Shown in pieces: positions 42,272-51,354 of a stretch of 64,000 nucleotides of DNA (positions are counted from its first letter, which is position 1; every line of letters begins with the position of its first letter). This stretch comes from T3Sed10-241 sp036751905. GTDB taxonomy: Bacteria > Bacteroidota > Bacteroidia > Flavobacteriales_D > Cryomorphaceae. The notes beneath the pieces are model-generated. The model did no database searches and had not been told where the DNA came from. It was given only the letters and a program-made list of their open reading frames with translations. The DNA lies in contig DAIOTP010000002.1 in the NCBI GenBank assembly GCA_036751905.1, forward strand, positions 8,383-72,382. Direction: 5' to 3'. The position numbers were made by a program, and so were the translations under genes.

Positions 42272-43792
42272 TTAACGCACGCCGTGCATAAGTTTATTAA
42301 GCATTTTGGAAGTGAGAATTATAATGATAGCTATCGCAATCAGTACGTAACCTATCGTTGAGAATACACTCACATATGATTCCAGTCCTGCGGCCGGGTC
42401 GGTCAATGCGCCGGGTTCAACCTCTGCGCCAGTAACGGCGGCTATCTTACCTCCTACATAATTGGCGATGGCAAAACTTAGAAACCAGCCTCCCATAGCC
42501 GTCGCGGCAATTTTGGGAGGCGAAAGCTTGGTAACCATGCTCAGCCCGATAGGGGAGAGGAAGAGCTCACCGGTGGTGTGGAGCAGGTACAATATCATCA
42601 GGGTAAGCAGGGGTACCTGATAGCTTTCATTCATATATTGAATGCCGATGATGGTAACGAGGAAGCCCGCTGCAAGCTGAAGTATTCCAAAGGCAAACTT
42701 AAGGGGGATGCTCGGATTCTTGCCGATTTTCGAAAGCTTCACCCACATCACCGAAAAGATGGAACCGAAAATGATAATGAAGAGGGGGTTGAAAAACTGT
42801 GTCATGGAAGCAGGCATGATCCATCCACCTATGTCGCGGTCCACATTTCGGTCGGCAAAGAGGGTGAGGGAAGTTCCCGCCTGCTCAAAGCAGGCCCAGA
42901 ATGCGATGTTGATTACCATGAAGATCAGCAGGGCAATCATGCGGTCTTTCCAAATATTGACCCCTTGTTCGAGGTCTGTTTTTTTGCCGGCAGTGATGAG
43001 GCTGTAGCCCACATAAACAAACAATCCCAGGAGCAGGTAATCCATCAACTGGTTTTGAAATATCAGAAAGTAGCACAGTGGAATAAGCAGCAGCGAACCC
43101 AGTGTAATGGTTTGTACACCATTCAAGGGGCCGAGCATGCGTTTTTTTCCGGCCTCCTTCACTTCCAGTCCTTCAGCGGCGCTGTAGGTATCACGTCCGA
43201 AGTAGAAAATGGCTAGACCCAATAGCATACCAAAACCAGCCAAAGCGAAGCCCTTGTCGAATCCATAGGTTTCACCTACGTAGGCAACGAGTGTTGTGGC
43301 AAGGAGCGCACCCACATTGATGCCTATGTAGAATATAGTGAAGCCCGAATCACGCCTCGGGTCACCATCCCGATATAGCTTACCTACAATGGTTGAAATG
43401 TTGGCTTTGAAATAACCGTTGCCAACAATCAAGGCACCCATCCCTATGAGCAGGAAGGTTTCATTGCCCCCCAGGATGAGGAACTCTCCAATGGCCATCA
43501 ATACGGCACCTAGCATCACTGAGTAGCGGTACCCAAGGTACTGATCGGCCATACGGCCACCCAGGATGGGTGCGGCATACACCAAGCCCGTGTAGGCGCC
43601 GTAGATCAATGCTGCTTCGGCATCGCCTTTCATCAGCGATTTTACCAAATACAGGGTAAGCAGCACACGCATTCCGTAGTAACAGAAGCGCTCCCACATT
43701 TCAGAAAAAAACAGGGTCATCAACCCACGGGGATGTCTCGTAGAGGGTTCTATGGGTTCCGTAGGATCCAGAATAGCAGTTTCTTGGGCCAT
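42272..43792 (-). CDS. POT-family proton-coupled peptide transporter
   Basis: A 506-residue membrane protein with about 14 helices. The signature ExxER motif is present as EMWERFCYYGMR near residue 33, and GNGYFKANISTIVG and DSGFTIFYIGINVGAL are the PTR2 signatures. It imports di- and tripeptides with protons. The ATG at 43790-43792 follows a good -7 box; the frame extends 15 codons more but across that box. It fits with the peptidases in this region. Confidence 0.94.
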   Translation of the reverse strand: MAQETAILDPTEPIEPSTRHPRGLMTLFFSEMWERFCYYGMRVLLTLYLVKSLMKGDAEAALIYGAYTGLVYAAPILGGRMADQYLGYRYSVMLGAVLMAIGEFLILGGNETFLLIGMGALIVGNGYFKANISTIVGKLYRDGDPRRDSGFTIFYIGINVGALLATTLVAYVGETYGFDKGFALAGFGMLLGLAIFYFGRDTYSAAEGLEVKEAGKKRMLGPLNGVQTITLGSLLLIPLCYFLIFQNQLMDYLLLGLFVYVGYSLITAGKKTDLEQGVNIWKDRMIALLIFMVINIAFWACFEQAGTSLTLFADRNVDRDIGGWIMPASMTQFFNPLFIIIFGSIFSVMWVKLSKIGKNPSIPLKFAFGILQLAAGFLVTIIGIQYMNESYQVPLLTLMILYLLHTTGELFLSPIGLSMVTKLSPPKIAATAMGGWFLSFAIANYVGGKIAAVTGAEVEPGALTDPAAGLESYVSVFSTIGYVLIAIAIIIILTSKMLNKLMHGVR

Positions 43793-43824
43793 TATTTTAG
43801 GTTCAGCGTTAAAATTGTGTGTGC

Positions 43825-43832
43825 CAAATGTA
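43825..43832 (-). promoter_or_regulatory. Promoter -7 box (TACATTTG) of the POT transporter
   Basis: Exact TAnnTTTG on the minus strand, 32 bases before the ATG at 43792. No standard-distance TTTG -33 is clear. Confidence 0.5.
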
Positions 43833-43853
43833 AACAAATATGAAAGCCAATGA

Positions 43854-46088
43854 CTAGAGGTGCCCGTAAATGAAGTCGGTCATTTTTTTGTAGAGGTGAT
43901 GTCGGGTATTGCCCCCGTATATGCCATGGTTCTTGTTGGGATATATGAACAAATCGAATTGCTTGTCGGCATCCACAAGGGCCTTCACCATTTCCATGGT
44001 ATTCTGGTAGTGCACGTTGTCATCAGCCGATCCATGCACAAGCAGGTAGTGGCCTTTCAATTTGTTCACGAAATTAATGGGTGAATTTTCATCGTAGCCC
44101 TGAGCATTTTCCTGTGGCGTGCGCAAGAAGCGTTCAGTGTAAATGCTGTCATAATAACGCCAGTTGGTTACCGGAGCCACTGCAATGGCCAGCCTGAAGA
44201 GTTCGGCACCTTTGGTAATGCACAAGGAGCTCATGTAGCCGCCGTAGCTCCATCCCATGATGCCGATGCGCGCGGCATCAATGTAAGCCAAGCCGCCGAA
44301 GTGCTCCGCTGCCGACATGAAGTCTTCGGTTTCTAAAGCGCCAAGGTTCATATAGGTACTGTGTTTGAATTGTCGTCCGCGGCGCATGGTGCCTCGTGGG
44401 TCAACCGATACTATGATGTAACCATTTTGCGCAAGCATTTGGTGCCACATATAGTCGGCGCCACCCCAGCTGCGGTTTACCTTATTGCTCCCCGGGCCTC
44501 CATATACCATGAATACCATGGGATATTGCTTGTCCGGGTCAAAGTCTTTGGGTTTGATCATCCAGTAGTTGAGGCTGTGGCCACCTGCCGCCGTGAAGGC
44601 GCCGAACTCCTTTTGCGGAAGCGCGTAGGTTTCGAGTTTTGAGCGCAATGCGGTATTCTCCTCAAGCGCTCTTATTTCTTCGCCGGTGTTGAGATGAAGG
44701 CTGAAGCGCGGCGGGAGGTTGCCGTCGCTGTGGGTATTGATGTAATAGTTGAAATTGCTGCTGAAATCGGCGTCGTGGGTACCCCCGTCTCTGCTGATTG
44801 CGATGGGCTTGAGCTTGCCGCTTTTTCCGCTTTTCAGCAAATTGCCATAAGGCGCAGCGTATACCCCTTTTTCGAGTGGGCTATCAATGGCTGCTGAAAA
44901 ATAAATCATCTCATTTTTTTGATCGACTCCGTAAAAGTCTATGACTTCCCATTGGCCGGCAGTGAGTCTGCCCACTTCTTTTCCAGAAAGGTCGTGCAGG
45001 TAGATGTGGTTCCATCCATCGCGCTCGCTGTTCCATATAAAGTGCTTGCCATCGTTGAGAAATATCAGGTTGTCATTGATATCAATGTATGTGGTAGCCC
45101 TTTCTTCATACATGAGCTTGGTCGGAATTTCCTTGCTTGTGGAGCGGGTATCAGCGAGTAAAAACTCAAGATGGTTTTGGTGGCGGTTGAGGCGCATTAC
45201 GCAAAGGTGGTCATCACTTTGGGTCCACTTGATGCGTGGTACGTATTGTTCCGGATTGGCATTGATTTGCACTTCGCGGCTTTCAGCTTGCGCAAGGTTG
45301 TATATATGGATACGCACTTCGCTGTTGCGCTCACCGGCTTTTGGATATTTGAAGGTATACGCATCGGGATACAGGCCTCCGTACATGGCCATACTGAACA
45401 TAGGCACCTCTTTTTCATCAAATTTGTAGTAGGCTATTTGGCTGCCCTCCGGCGACCAATGAAAGCCTACATGAAAACTAAATTCTTCCTCGTATACCCA
45501 GTCCACCGCACCGTTGATGATGTGGTTCCATGCGCCGTCTGTCGTCACTTGTATTTCTGTGTTTTTATCCACATCGCTGATGAAGAGGTTGTTGTCCCTC
45601 ACAAATGCCACCTGATTGCTTTTGGGAGAGAGGGCTGCAAGCGATTGCTTTCCTTTCTCAAAATCGGTAATGGCATGCAAGCGCTTGTCATTGAGGTGGT
45701 ACAGATAGTAATTGGCTTTGTAAGAATGCCTGTATATGGGCTCTACCGCCGAGGTAAACAGGATGCGCTCCTCTGTTTGGTCGAATTCATAACTCGTGAA
45801 GAAGTAATTCTTGCCATTTTCCAAAACAAGATCACTACTGCGCACAAGGGTATCAACGGGCTCCCCATCTTCGTATTTGAACTTTACGATGTATTGCGAT
45901 TTGCCACCTGTTACCAAGCGGCTGTAATGCCTTCCATCATTCATGCTGCGCACACCGGCTATACCGCGCGGACTGAATTCACCGCTTTTCCATATTTTCT
46001 CGAGGGTAATTGCATTTTCCTGAGCAGCCACGGTGAAGGCCATTGGAAACAAGAGGAAGAAAAATACCAGCTTTTTAAATCGTTTCAT
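43854..46088 (-). CDS. Dipeptidyl-peptidase IV-like serine peptidase (S9B)
   Basis: A 744-residue protein: signal peptide (1-22, ending VAAQ), beta-propeller (about 40-490) containing the Glu-Glu motif DWVYEEEF, then an alpha/beta-hydrolase domain with nucleophile S614 in GWSYGGYMS, Asp in HGSADDNVHYQN and His in NKNHGIYGGN. It removes X-Pro dipeptides in the periplasm. Its products fit the POT transporter encoded next on the same strand. Confidence 0.95.
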   Translation of the reverse strand: MKRFKKLVFFFLLFPMAFTVAAQENAITLEKIWKSGEFSPRGIAGVRSMNDGRHYSRLVTGGKSQYIVKFKYEDGEPVDTLVRSSDLVLENGKNYFFTSYEFDQTEERILFTSAVEPIYRHSYKANYYLYHLNDKRLHAITDFEKGKQSLAALSPKSNQVAFVRDNNLFISDVDKNTEIQVTTDGAWNHIINGAVDWVYEEEFSFHVGFHWSPEGSQIAYYKFDEKEVPMFSMAMYGGLYPDAYTFKYPKAGERNSEVRIHIYNLAQAESREVQINANPEQYVPRIKWTQSDDHLCVMRLNRHQNHLEFLLADTRSTSKEIPTKLMYEERATTYIDINDNLIFLNDGKHFIWNSERDGWNHIYLHDLSGKEVGRLTAGQWEVIDFYGVDQKNEMIYFSAAIDSPLEKGVYAAPYGNLLKSGKSGKLKPIAISRDGGTHDADFSSNFNYYINTHSDGNLPPRFSLHLNTGEEIRALEENTALRSKLETYALPQKEFGAFTAAGGHSLNYWMIKPKDFDPDKQYPMVFMVYGGPGSNKVNRSWGGADYMWHQMLAQNGYIIVSVDPRGTMRRGRQFKHSTYMNLGALETEDFMSAAEHFGGLAYIDAARIGIMGWSYGGYMSSLCITKGAELFRLAIAVAPVTNWRYYDSIYTERFLRTPQENAQGYDENSPINFVNKLKGHYLLVHGSADDNVHYQNTMEMVKALVDADKQFDLFIYPNKNHGIYGGNTRHHLYKKMTDFIYGHL

Positions 46089-46260
46089 GGGTTGAATTTC
46101 AAAAGTGCGTGAAGTTATGGATTATCAGCGTTACGGTAAAAGGGCTTTTTTTTGCGTGTAAATTGAGGCCTTATTTTAATTGATTTTCATTTGTTACAAA
46201 TGAATACCGGCCATATGAGCACGCTTCTGGAGCTTTGTCAAAGGAAAAATCATCAAAAAA

Positions 46261-46293
46261 TTTGGTTTTCCCGAATATTTACTTTTATCTTTG
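46261..46293 (+). promoter_or_regulatory. Promoter of candidate small RNA
   Basis: TTTG at 46261-46264 and TATCTTTG at 46286-46293 with 21 bases between them fit the Bacteroidota -33/-7 pair well; one of the best promoters in the window. Transcription would start near 46300, and no start codon with a supported gene follows before the terminator. Confidence 0.65.
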
Positions 46294-46299
46294 GCTCAC

Positions 46300-46424
46300 T
46301 AAGTATATTTCTAACGACAGCTATTCTTTCATCGTCTCACTCTATCCCAGCTGTCGGATATGTTTAGGATAGTTTTTCTGTTTCATAGCCCTAAAAACCC
46401 TGCAAACGAGCAGGGTTTTTAGGT
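46300..46424 (+). ncRNA. Candidate small RNA or leader RNA, about 120-125 nt
   Basis: The stretch runs from the predicted start site to the end of a strong terminator. It has an 8-base perfect stem, CGACAGCT (46315-46322) with AGCTGTCG (46349-46356), enclosing a 26-base loop, then the terminator stem. I do not recognise it as 6S, tmRNA, RNase P or SRP RNA. Alternatively it is the leader of the ECF sigma operon that starts 215 bases later, with the hairpin acting as an attenuator. Confidence 0.5.
46390..46423 (+). terminator. Strong hairpin terminator ending the candidate small RNA
   Basis: A perfect 14-base stem: CCTAAAAACCCTGC (46390-46403) and GCAGGGTTTTTAGG (46410-46423), loop AAACGA. It is T-rich after the GC part in both directions. 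No protein gene ends just upstream on the plus strand; the peptidase on the minus strand starts at 46088, so it does not serve that gene. Confidence 0.8.
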
Positions 46425-46638
46425 TTATGCTATTTGGGTATTTTTTGCAGTTCGATGTTGCTTTTTCATGTTCACATCCAGTTGGTCATTCCGATAGTGG
46501 GTAAATACGGAAGTATATGTTGTTTTTATTTGTCCCCTTATGGCATGAACTTAAAGAGCGCACAGCTTTACTCTGCCCGCCAACATTGCGTTGCCTTCAT
46601 TATTTTCATAATATTGGGGGGCCTTTCAGGGCCCATTC

Positions 46639-47199
46639 ATGGCCAGCAAAAAAGAGTATTCTGCGGTGGAAGTGGCTGAGGCTTTTAAGGCCAACGATTC
46701 CTTTGTGCTCTCTCAGATTTACCACTGCAACTATCCTTCAGTGGAAAAGTACATCCTGCAGAACAGCGGCACAAGTGACGATGCCCGTGACGTGTTTCAG
46801 GAGGCCATGCTCGCATTGTGGCAGGCCATGTGCAAGGGCACCTTTCAATTACAGGCGGGGGCCAATGTGGGAGGCTTTCTCTTTCAAGTGGCCAAATTCA
46901 AGTGGCTCGATAAGCTCCGCTCAAAAGAACACAAAAGCACCCTCCGCCTTCACGTCGAAAAGGTCGAATTTGCTACCGACGACGAAAAGCCGTGGTGGGA
47001 TGCTGAAAGCAGGCATGCACAACTTGCCACTTACTTCGACAAGTTGGGCGAGCAGTGCAAAATTATTCTACGCCGCTTTTATTACGAAAAACAAAGTCTT
47101 GAACAAATCGGAGAAGAGCTCAACTATGATGCCGCGACCATGCGAACCAAAAAGTACCGCTGCATGATGCAATTGCGCAAAATGCACGACACAGATTAA
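46639..47199 (+). CDS. ECF-type RNA polymerase sigma factor
   Basis: A 186-residue sigma-70 family protein. Region 2 (about 25-95) includes DDARDVFQEAMLALWQ and the -10-recognition helix GGFLFQVAKFKWLDKLRSKEH; region 4 (about 125-182) includes CKIILRRFYYEKQSLEQIGEELNYDAATMRTKKYRCM-type helix-turn-helix residues. It directs transcription of an unknown regulon. First of three genes with a membrane TPR protein and a TPR-CHAT protein. Confidence 0.9.
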   Translation: MASKKEYSAVEVAEAFKANDSFVLSQIYHCNYPSVEKYILQNSGTSDDARDVFQEAMLALWQAMCKGTFQLQAGANVGGFLFQVAKFKWLDKLRSKEHKSTLRLHVEKVEFATDDEKPWWDAESRHAQLATYFDKLGEQCKIILRRFYYEKQSLEQIGEELNYDAATMRTKKYRCMMQLRKMHDTD

Positions 47200-47218
47200 T
47201 CCGACATCCCCCCTTAAA

Positions 47219-47965
47219 ATGAATGAATTCCATGATATACCTCTCCATCTCTTCGAGAAATTGGAAGCATATGCACTCAGAAAAATGAGTGCTGAAGAAA
47301 CTTTGGACTTTGAGGCTTTGCTCGCCAAAGACCCTGATTTGGTAAGGCAGCTGGAGTTTGTGCGGGCAGCTACAGAAATGGTGCAGCAAGAATCGCTGCG
47401 TGCTGATATGCAGGAATGGCACAAAACCCTGCCCCGGAAAAATGCTATCTCTGGGCTTCAGGGCCTGTGGTGGTCCCTCGCTGCAGGCTTTGCATTGTTG
47501 TTGGGGCTGGGCTGGTGGTATACGGAGCAAAGCGGTTCTGGAATGGCCGCTGAACTATACAATAGCCATTATTTCAGCGACCCCGGTTTGCCGGTTCCCA
47601 TGAGTGCTGCAGCCGAGCTACAATATCAATTTTACGATGCGATGGTCGACTACAAGTCCGGAAAGTACCAGCTATCCATTCAAAAGTGGACCGCACTGGA
47701 GGTGGACGATACCGCAAGCGATACCCTGCGCTACTATCTCGGTGCAGCACACATGGAGCAACAAAATTTTGCGCTGGCTGAGCAGTATTTCACCGAGGTG
47801 CCGCGCGATGGCACAAGCCCATTTGCCGATAAGGCCCGACTGTACCGCGCACTGTGTTGGGTAAAATTAGACAAGGCGGAGCACATTATTCATATGGACA
47901 TACCTGAGCAGGTGGCTTACCGTGATGCCCTGATTGAGATCAGAAAACAATACAGCAGCCAATGA
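47219..47965 (+). CDS. Anti-sigma-like membrane protein with periplasmic TPR
   Basis: A 248-residue single-pass protein. Residues 1-75 are cytoplasmic and helical (LFEKLEAYALRKMSAEETLDFEALLAKDPDLVRQLE), like the short anti-sigma region of Bacteroidota ECF partners but without a zinc-binding HxxxCxxC. One helix spans about 81-101. The periplasmic part (about 105-248) has TPR-like helices (YDAMVDYKSGKYQLSIQKW; LGAAHMEQQNFALAEQYF). It lies 19 bases after the sigma gene and overlaps the CHAT gene by ATGA. Anti-sigma role is inferred from position and topology. Confidence 0.7.
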   Translation: MNEFHDIPLHLFEKLEAYALRKMSAEETLDFEALLAKDPDLVRQLEFVRAATEMVQQESLRADMQEWHKTLPRKNAISGLQGLWWSLAAGFALLLGLGWWYTEQSGSGMAAELYNSHYFSDPGLPVPMSAAAELQYQFYDAMVDYKSGKYQLSIQKWTALEVDDTASDTLRYYLGAAHMEQQNFALAEQYFTEVPRDGTSPFADKARLYRALCWVKLDKAEHIIHMDIPEQVAYRDALIEIRKQYSSQ

Positions 47966-50900
47966 AACTCGCCGTGGGCATCATAAGCGTGTTCATGGTT
48001 TTCAGCACTTGGTTGCATCAATCGGCAGTACTGCATGAATTTGTTGGTTATCGACACACGGATAGCATCATCGATGTACTGTTTACAGAAGAAAAGTATG
48101 CAGCACTGCTCCCGCAACTCGAAGCGCATGTGGCAACGCTCAGGGAAGGTGAGCGAAGCGACTCGCTGTACCGGTACGTATACAAGCTGGGGCGCACAGC
48201 ATCTTTCGTACAGGGTGCCGAGGAAGGAATCTCGGCAGCCACGGCCTTGCTGGAGTACGTGCTGTTGAACGATACCAACCGCATGCACCACCTTCAAGCC
48301 ATTGAAGACCTCTCTTGGATATACTATGAGCAAGGAAAGCCCTCTGAGGCCTTGCGCATGGATATGCAGTATCGGGAAGTGGCTATGGGCATGCCTCACC
48401 TCGATCCCGAAATCAAATCATTGGCCTCATACAACATAGGCTTTGACTACATGGAGCTTGGGCAATGGCGCAAGGCTGTACAATATTTTCAGGAAGCAAG
48501 TGCAGTGCTCGATGCACATGCCGTGGATGACCTGATTAAGCACATGAATACCAACAATGCCCTGGGTGCGGCCTATGCGCGCATGGGCGCTTACGAGAAT
48601 GCCCACAAGGCGTTGGAAAAGAGCAGGCACTATACCATGCAGCTGCCCGATGAAGAGAAACGACTTTTCTATCTGTCCAACATTGACGGTAACCTTTCGG
48701 TGATGTACGAAGACGAAGCCGACATAGTGCGGGCTAAGGATGCGCTGCATCAGGCCATTGATGCACGCAAGCGGGGCCTGCAATTAGAAAAGAAGCATTG
48801 GCAATATGAGCAACAATCCAAGTTGCTTGCCGCAAATTACCACAACCTTGCTTCATTGTACTATGACATTGGCGATTATGCACGCGCCGCTGAGGTGATC
48901 AAGCTGGAACGGCGCTTCAAAGAGCAAATTTTGCCGAAAGGCCACCCGGAAATTGAGCGCACACTGGAAGGCGAGGCGAATTTGCACATGGCCCTTGAGC
49001 GTTTTGACAGTGCGAAGGTATGCTTCCAACAATACCTCGAGAGTTGTTTAAGTCATTATGGACGAGAAAGTTACTTTTCGGGAACCGCTTTTCAACGCAT
49101 GGGAAAGCTTCACTTAAAAATGGGGGAGTACCCTGAATCGATTGAAGCTTTGACCCAGGCAGCTGAGGTGCTGGCAAGCGTGTCCGATGCCGACACAGGC
49201 CCCGATGTAGCGCAAACGTACATGCTGCGTTCAGAGGCGCACATGATGAACGGGCACCTGGCACAGGCCTTTGCTGATGTACAAGCCGCGCTTGACATTT
49301 ACCACCGCGCACTGTCCTCAGCCGATGAGCGTAAGGGCGATTGCTATTTGCTTAAAGCACGCATTCACAAGGCTGCTGGCGATTATGCGAATGCAATAGT
49401 GGCTGTGGATGCGGCGCTGGAGCAGTTTTCACTGAAAAAGAGCGAAAGGCGTGCAGCAAGCAAACTCCACCATGCGGGTTTTGCAGCCCAACTGCCGGCA
49501 ACACACTTGCTCAAAGCCACCATTCTGCTCGCAGCCGACTCCTCAGATGCGACCAAAGACCTTGCGCTTCAAGAGCTCAATCGGGCCGTAGTTCTCTTGC
49601 GTGAAAATAAGCGCGCATTCCAGGGCCATGAGGCACAATTGGCGTTGTATGCCACACATATGGGGGTTTTTAACCTGCTGCACAAGTTGCGCAATGGGCG
49701 CTGGCATAAGCGGAAAGAGGCCAAAGAACTCGAGCTCATCTTTGCCAATGCCGAAGAGTCAAAAACCTTGCTGCTCCGGAGGCAGCTCAGCAATTTTGGC
49801 TCCCTCCGTGTGGCGCAGGTGCCCGACAGCTTGCTCCGCCTTGAGCGCCGCTTGCTCGCCATATTGGGGGGCATCCCGCAGCCCGGCGATACCCTTGCCT
49901 CCCAGCTAGATGTGGCCGATGCTCTGTACGATTCCCTACAAAGAACCTTTGCCAATCAATACCCTGAATATTATAAACTCAGGTATGATGAAGCGCTGGC
50001 CGGCATCGGCGAGCTGCAGCGGGATTGGCTCAACAACGAAGAGAATTTGCTCCGCTTTATTCACTCCCCCGCAGGCCTCTTTGTGATATTGATCAAGAAA
50101 AGTGAAGTGAGCTACCATCAACTCGATGCGCCGGATCTCGATTCCAAAATAAATGCGATCAACAGAGCCATTACTTCACTGGAAAATGATGCATACCTAA
50201 AGTTGGCAAGAGAGCTGTATCAATCCCTGTTCGCATCCCTGCAGTCGGAGCTTGAAGGCGAGGTGGTGTTTATCATTCCCGATGGGCCCTTGTTTGGACT
50301 GAATTTCGAAGTGCTGGTGGACGATGAGGACAAACCCTTGCTTCACAAGTACAGCATCTCCTACCTGCATTCGGCTACTACAGCATTGCAATTCAGAAGA
50401 CTGAAGTCTGAAGAAGGCAATGGAGTTATAGCCATCGCGCCAGGTTTCAGCGATGAAGTGAAGGCGAAGTACATGGCATCAGTGAATGACAGTACTTTGA
50501 TGGATTGGAGCTACTTCAGGCGTATCCAGCAGCCTTTTTCTGTGGCCACTGCTGAGCGGGTTTCCGCCATGCTTTCAGGTACCACATACACGGGCAGTGA
50601 GGCCACTGAACGGCGTTTCAAAGAGGAGGCGAGCCATTACAATATCATTCATTTGGGTACCCACACGGAAATCAACAATGTATCACCTATACTTTCGCGC
50701 CTTGTGCTGAGCAAAGATGCCGGGAGTAGCGACGATGGATATCTGCACGCCTATGAAATTTACAACTTGCCACTCAGGGCTGAGCTGGCGGTGCTTACGG
50801 CCTGCGAAACGGGCGTGGGCATGAAATCGGGCAGCGAAGGCATGCTTTCACTCGCGCACAGCTTCGCCTATGCCGGGGTGCCGGGCATAGTGATGTCGCT

Positions 50901-51189
50901 TTGGCAAATAGATGAAAAAACATCGGCCGAGGTGGTGGAGTACTTTTATGAAGAGCTCAAAAAAGGCACACCCCGCAACCACGCTTTGAGAAGGGCAAAA
51001 TTGCGCTATCTGGAACAACACAATGGCGAACTCACTGCACCGTATTACTGGTCGGGACTCGTACTCATTGGCGAGGTTCAGGCCTTGCCACAAACAAGTT
51101 ACACATGGCTGTTGTGGTTGGTGTTGGGCCTATTGGCAGCAGCAATGGGATGGGTGCTTTTCCGCAAAAAATGGGAAATCAAGGCCTAA
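47962..51189 (+). CDS. Membrane-anchored TPR-CHAT caspase-like protease
   Basis: A 1075-residue protein. A signal peptide (about 1-20) leads to a long TPR region (about 60-500), then a linker and a CHAT domain (about 720-1040). The catalytic dyad is visible: H901 in IIHLGTHTE and C948 in VLTACETGVG, followed by the usual SLAHSFAYAGVPGIVMSLW. A C-terminal helix (about 1050-1068) with following RKKWEIK anchors it, placing TPR and protease in the periplasm. CHAT domains are clan CD (caspase-like) peptidases. Co-translated with the anti-sigma-like TPR protein; substrate unknown. Confidence 0.92.
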   Translation: MKLAVGIISVFMVFSTWLHQSAVLHEFVGYRHTDSIIDVLFTEEKYAALLPQLEAHVATLREGERSDSLYRYVYKLGRTASFVQGAEEGISAATALLEYVLLNDTNRMHHLQAIEDLSWIYYEQGKPSEALRMDMQYREVAMGMPHLDPEIKSLASYNIGFDYMELGQWRKAVQYFQEASAVLDAHAVDDLIKHMNTNNALGAAYARMGAYENAHKALEKSRHYTMQLPDEEKRLFYLSNIDGNLSVMYEDEADIVRAKDALHQAIDARKRGLQLEKKHWQYEQQSKLLAANYHNLASLYYDIGDYARAAEVIKLERRFKEQILPKGHPEIERTLEGEANLHMALERFDSAKVCFQQYLESCLSHYGRESYFSGTAFQRMGKLHLKMGEYPESIEALTQAAEVLASVSDADTGPDVAQTYMLRSEAHMMNGHLAQAFADVQAALDIYHRALSSADERKGDCYLLKARIHKAAGDYANAIVAVDAALEQFSLKKSERRAASKLHHAGFAAQLPATHLLKATILLAADSSDATKDLALQELNRAVVLLRENKRAFQGHEAQLALYATHMGVFNLLHKLRNGRWHKRKEAKELELIFANAEESKTLLLRRQLSNFGSLRVAQVPDSLLRLERRLLAILGGIPQPGDTLASQLDVADALYDSLQRTFANQYPEYYKLRYDEALAGIGELQRDWLNNEENLLRFIHSPAGLFVILIKKSEVSYHQLDAPDLDSKINAINRAITSLENDAYLKLARELYQSLFASLQSELEGEVVFIIPDGPLFGLNFEVLVDDEDKPLLHKYSISYLHSATTALQFRRLKSEEGNGVIAIAPGFSDEVKAKYMASVNDSTLMDWSYFRRIQQPFSVATAERVSAMLSGTTYTGSEATERRFKEEASHYNIIHLGTHTEINNVSPILSRLVLSKDAGSSDDGYLHAYEIYNLPLRAELAVLTACETGVGMKSGSEGMLSLAHSFAYAGVPGIVMSLWQIDEKTSAEVVEYFYEELKKGTPRNHALRRAKLRYLEQHNGELTAPYYWSGLVLIGEVQALPQTSYTWLLWLVLGLLAAAMGWVLFRKKWEIKA

Positions 51190-51354
51190 AATGAGCGGAT
51201 GGTAGCGGTGTTTTGGTTTGACTATGGAGCGTCGTAACCTTCCTCCTTTGCCATTTCGACCATGCCAGAAGAATGCGGCTTTTGAAATTTTTATCGGAAT
51301 CACTGTTCACTTTTTCACCAAAGCTGCGATAGGTAGGTAAAATCAATCAACGCC

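Larger units (their letters stand above)
46089..46638. other. 550-base intergenic region between peptidase and sigma genes
   Basis: No protein-coding gene is supported. It holds a complete promoter (46261-46293), a structured stretch and a strong terminator hairpin (46390-46423), annotated separately as a candidate small RNA. Between 46424 and 46638 I see no clear element. Confidence 0.7.

Noticed and set aside
46517..47167. 216-codon frame overlapping the sigma factor gene
   Set aside because: Different frame from the clear sigma factor, with Arg/Ser-rich composition typical of a shadow.
47962..51189. Type III-E CRISPR TPR-CHAT (Csx29-like) protease
   Set aside because: No gRAMP effector, cas1 or CRISPR array; this protein has a signal peptide and a membrane anchor and sits with an ECF sigma factor.
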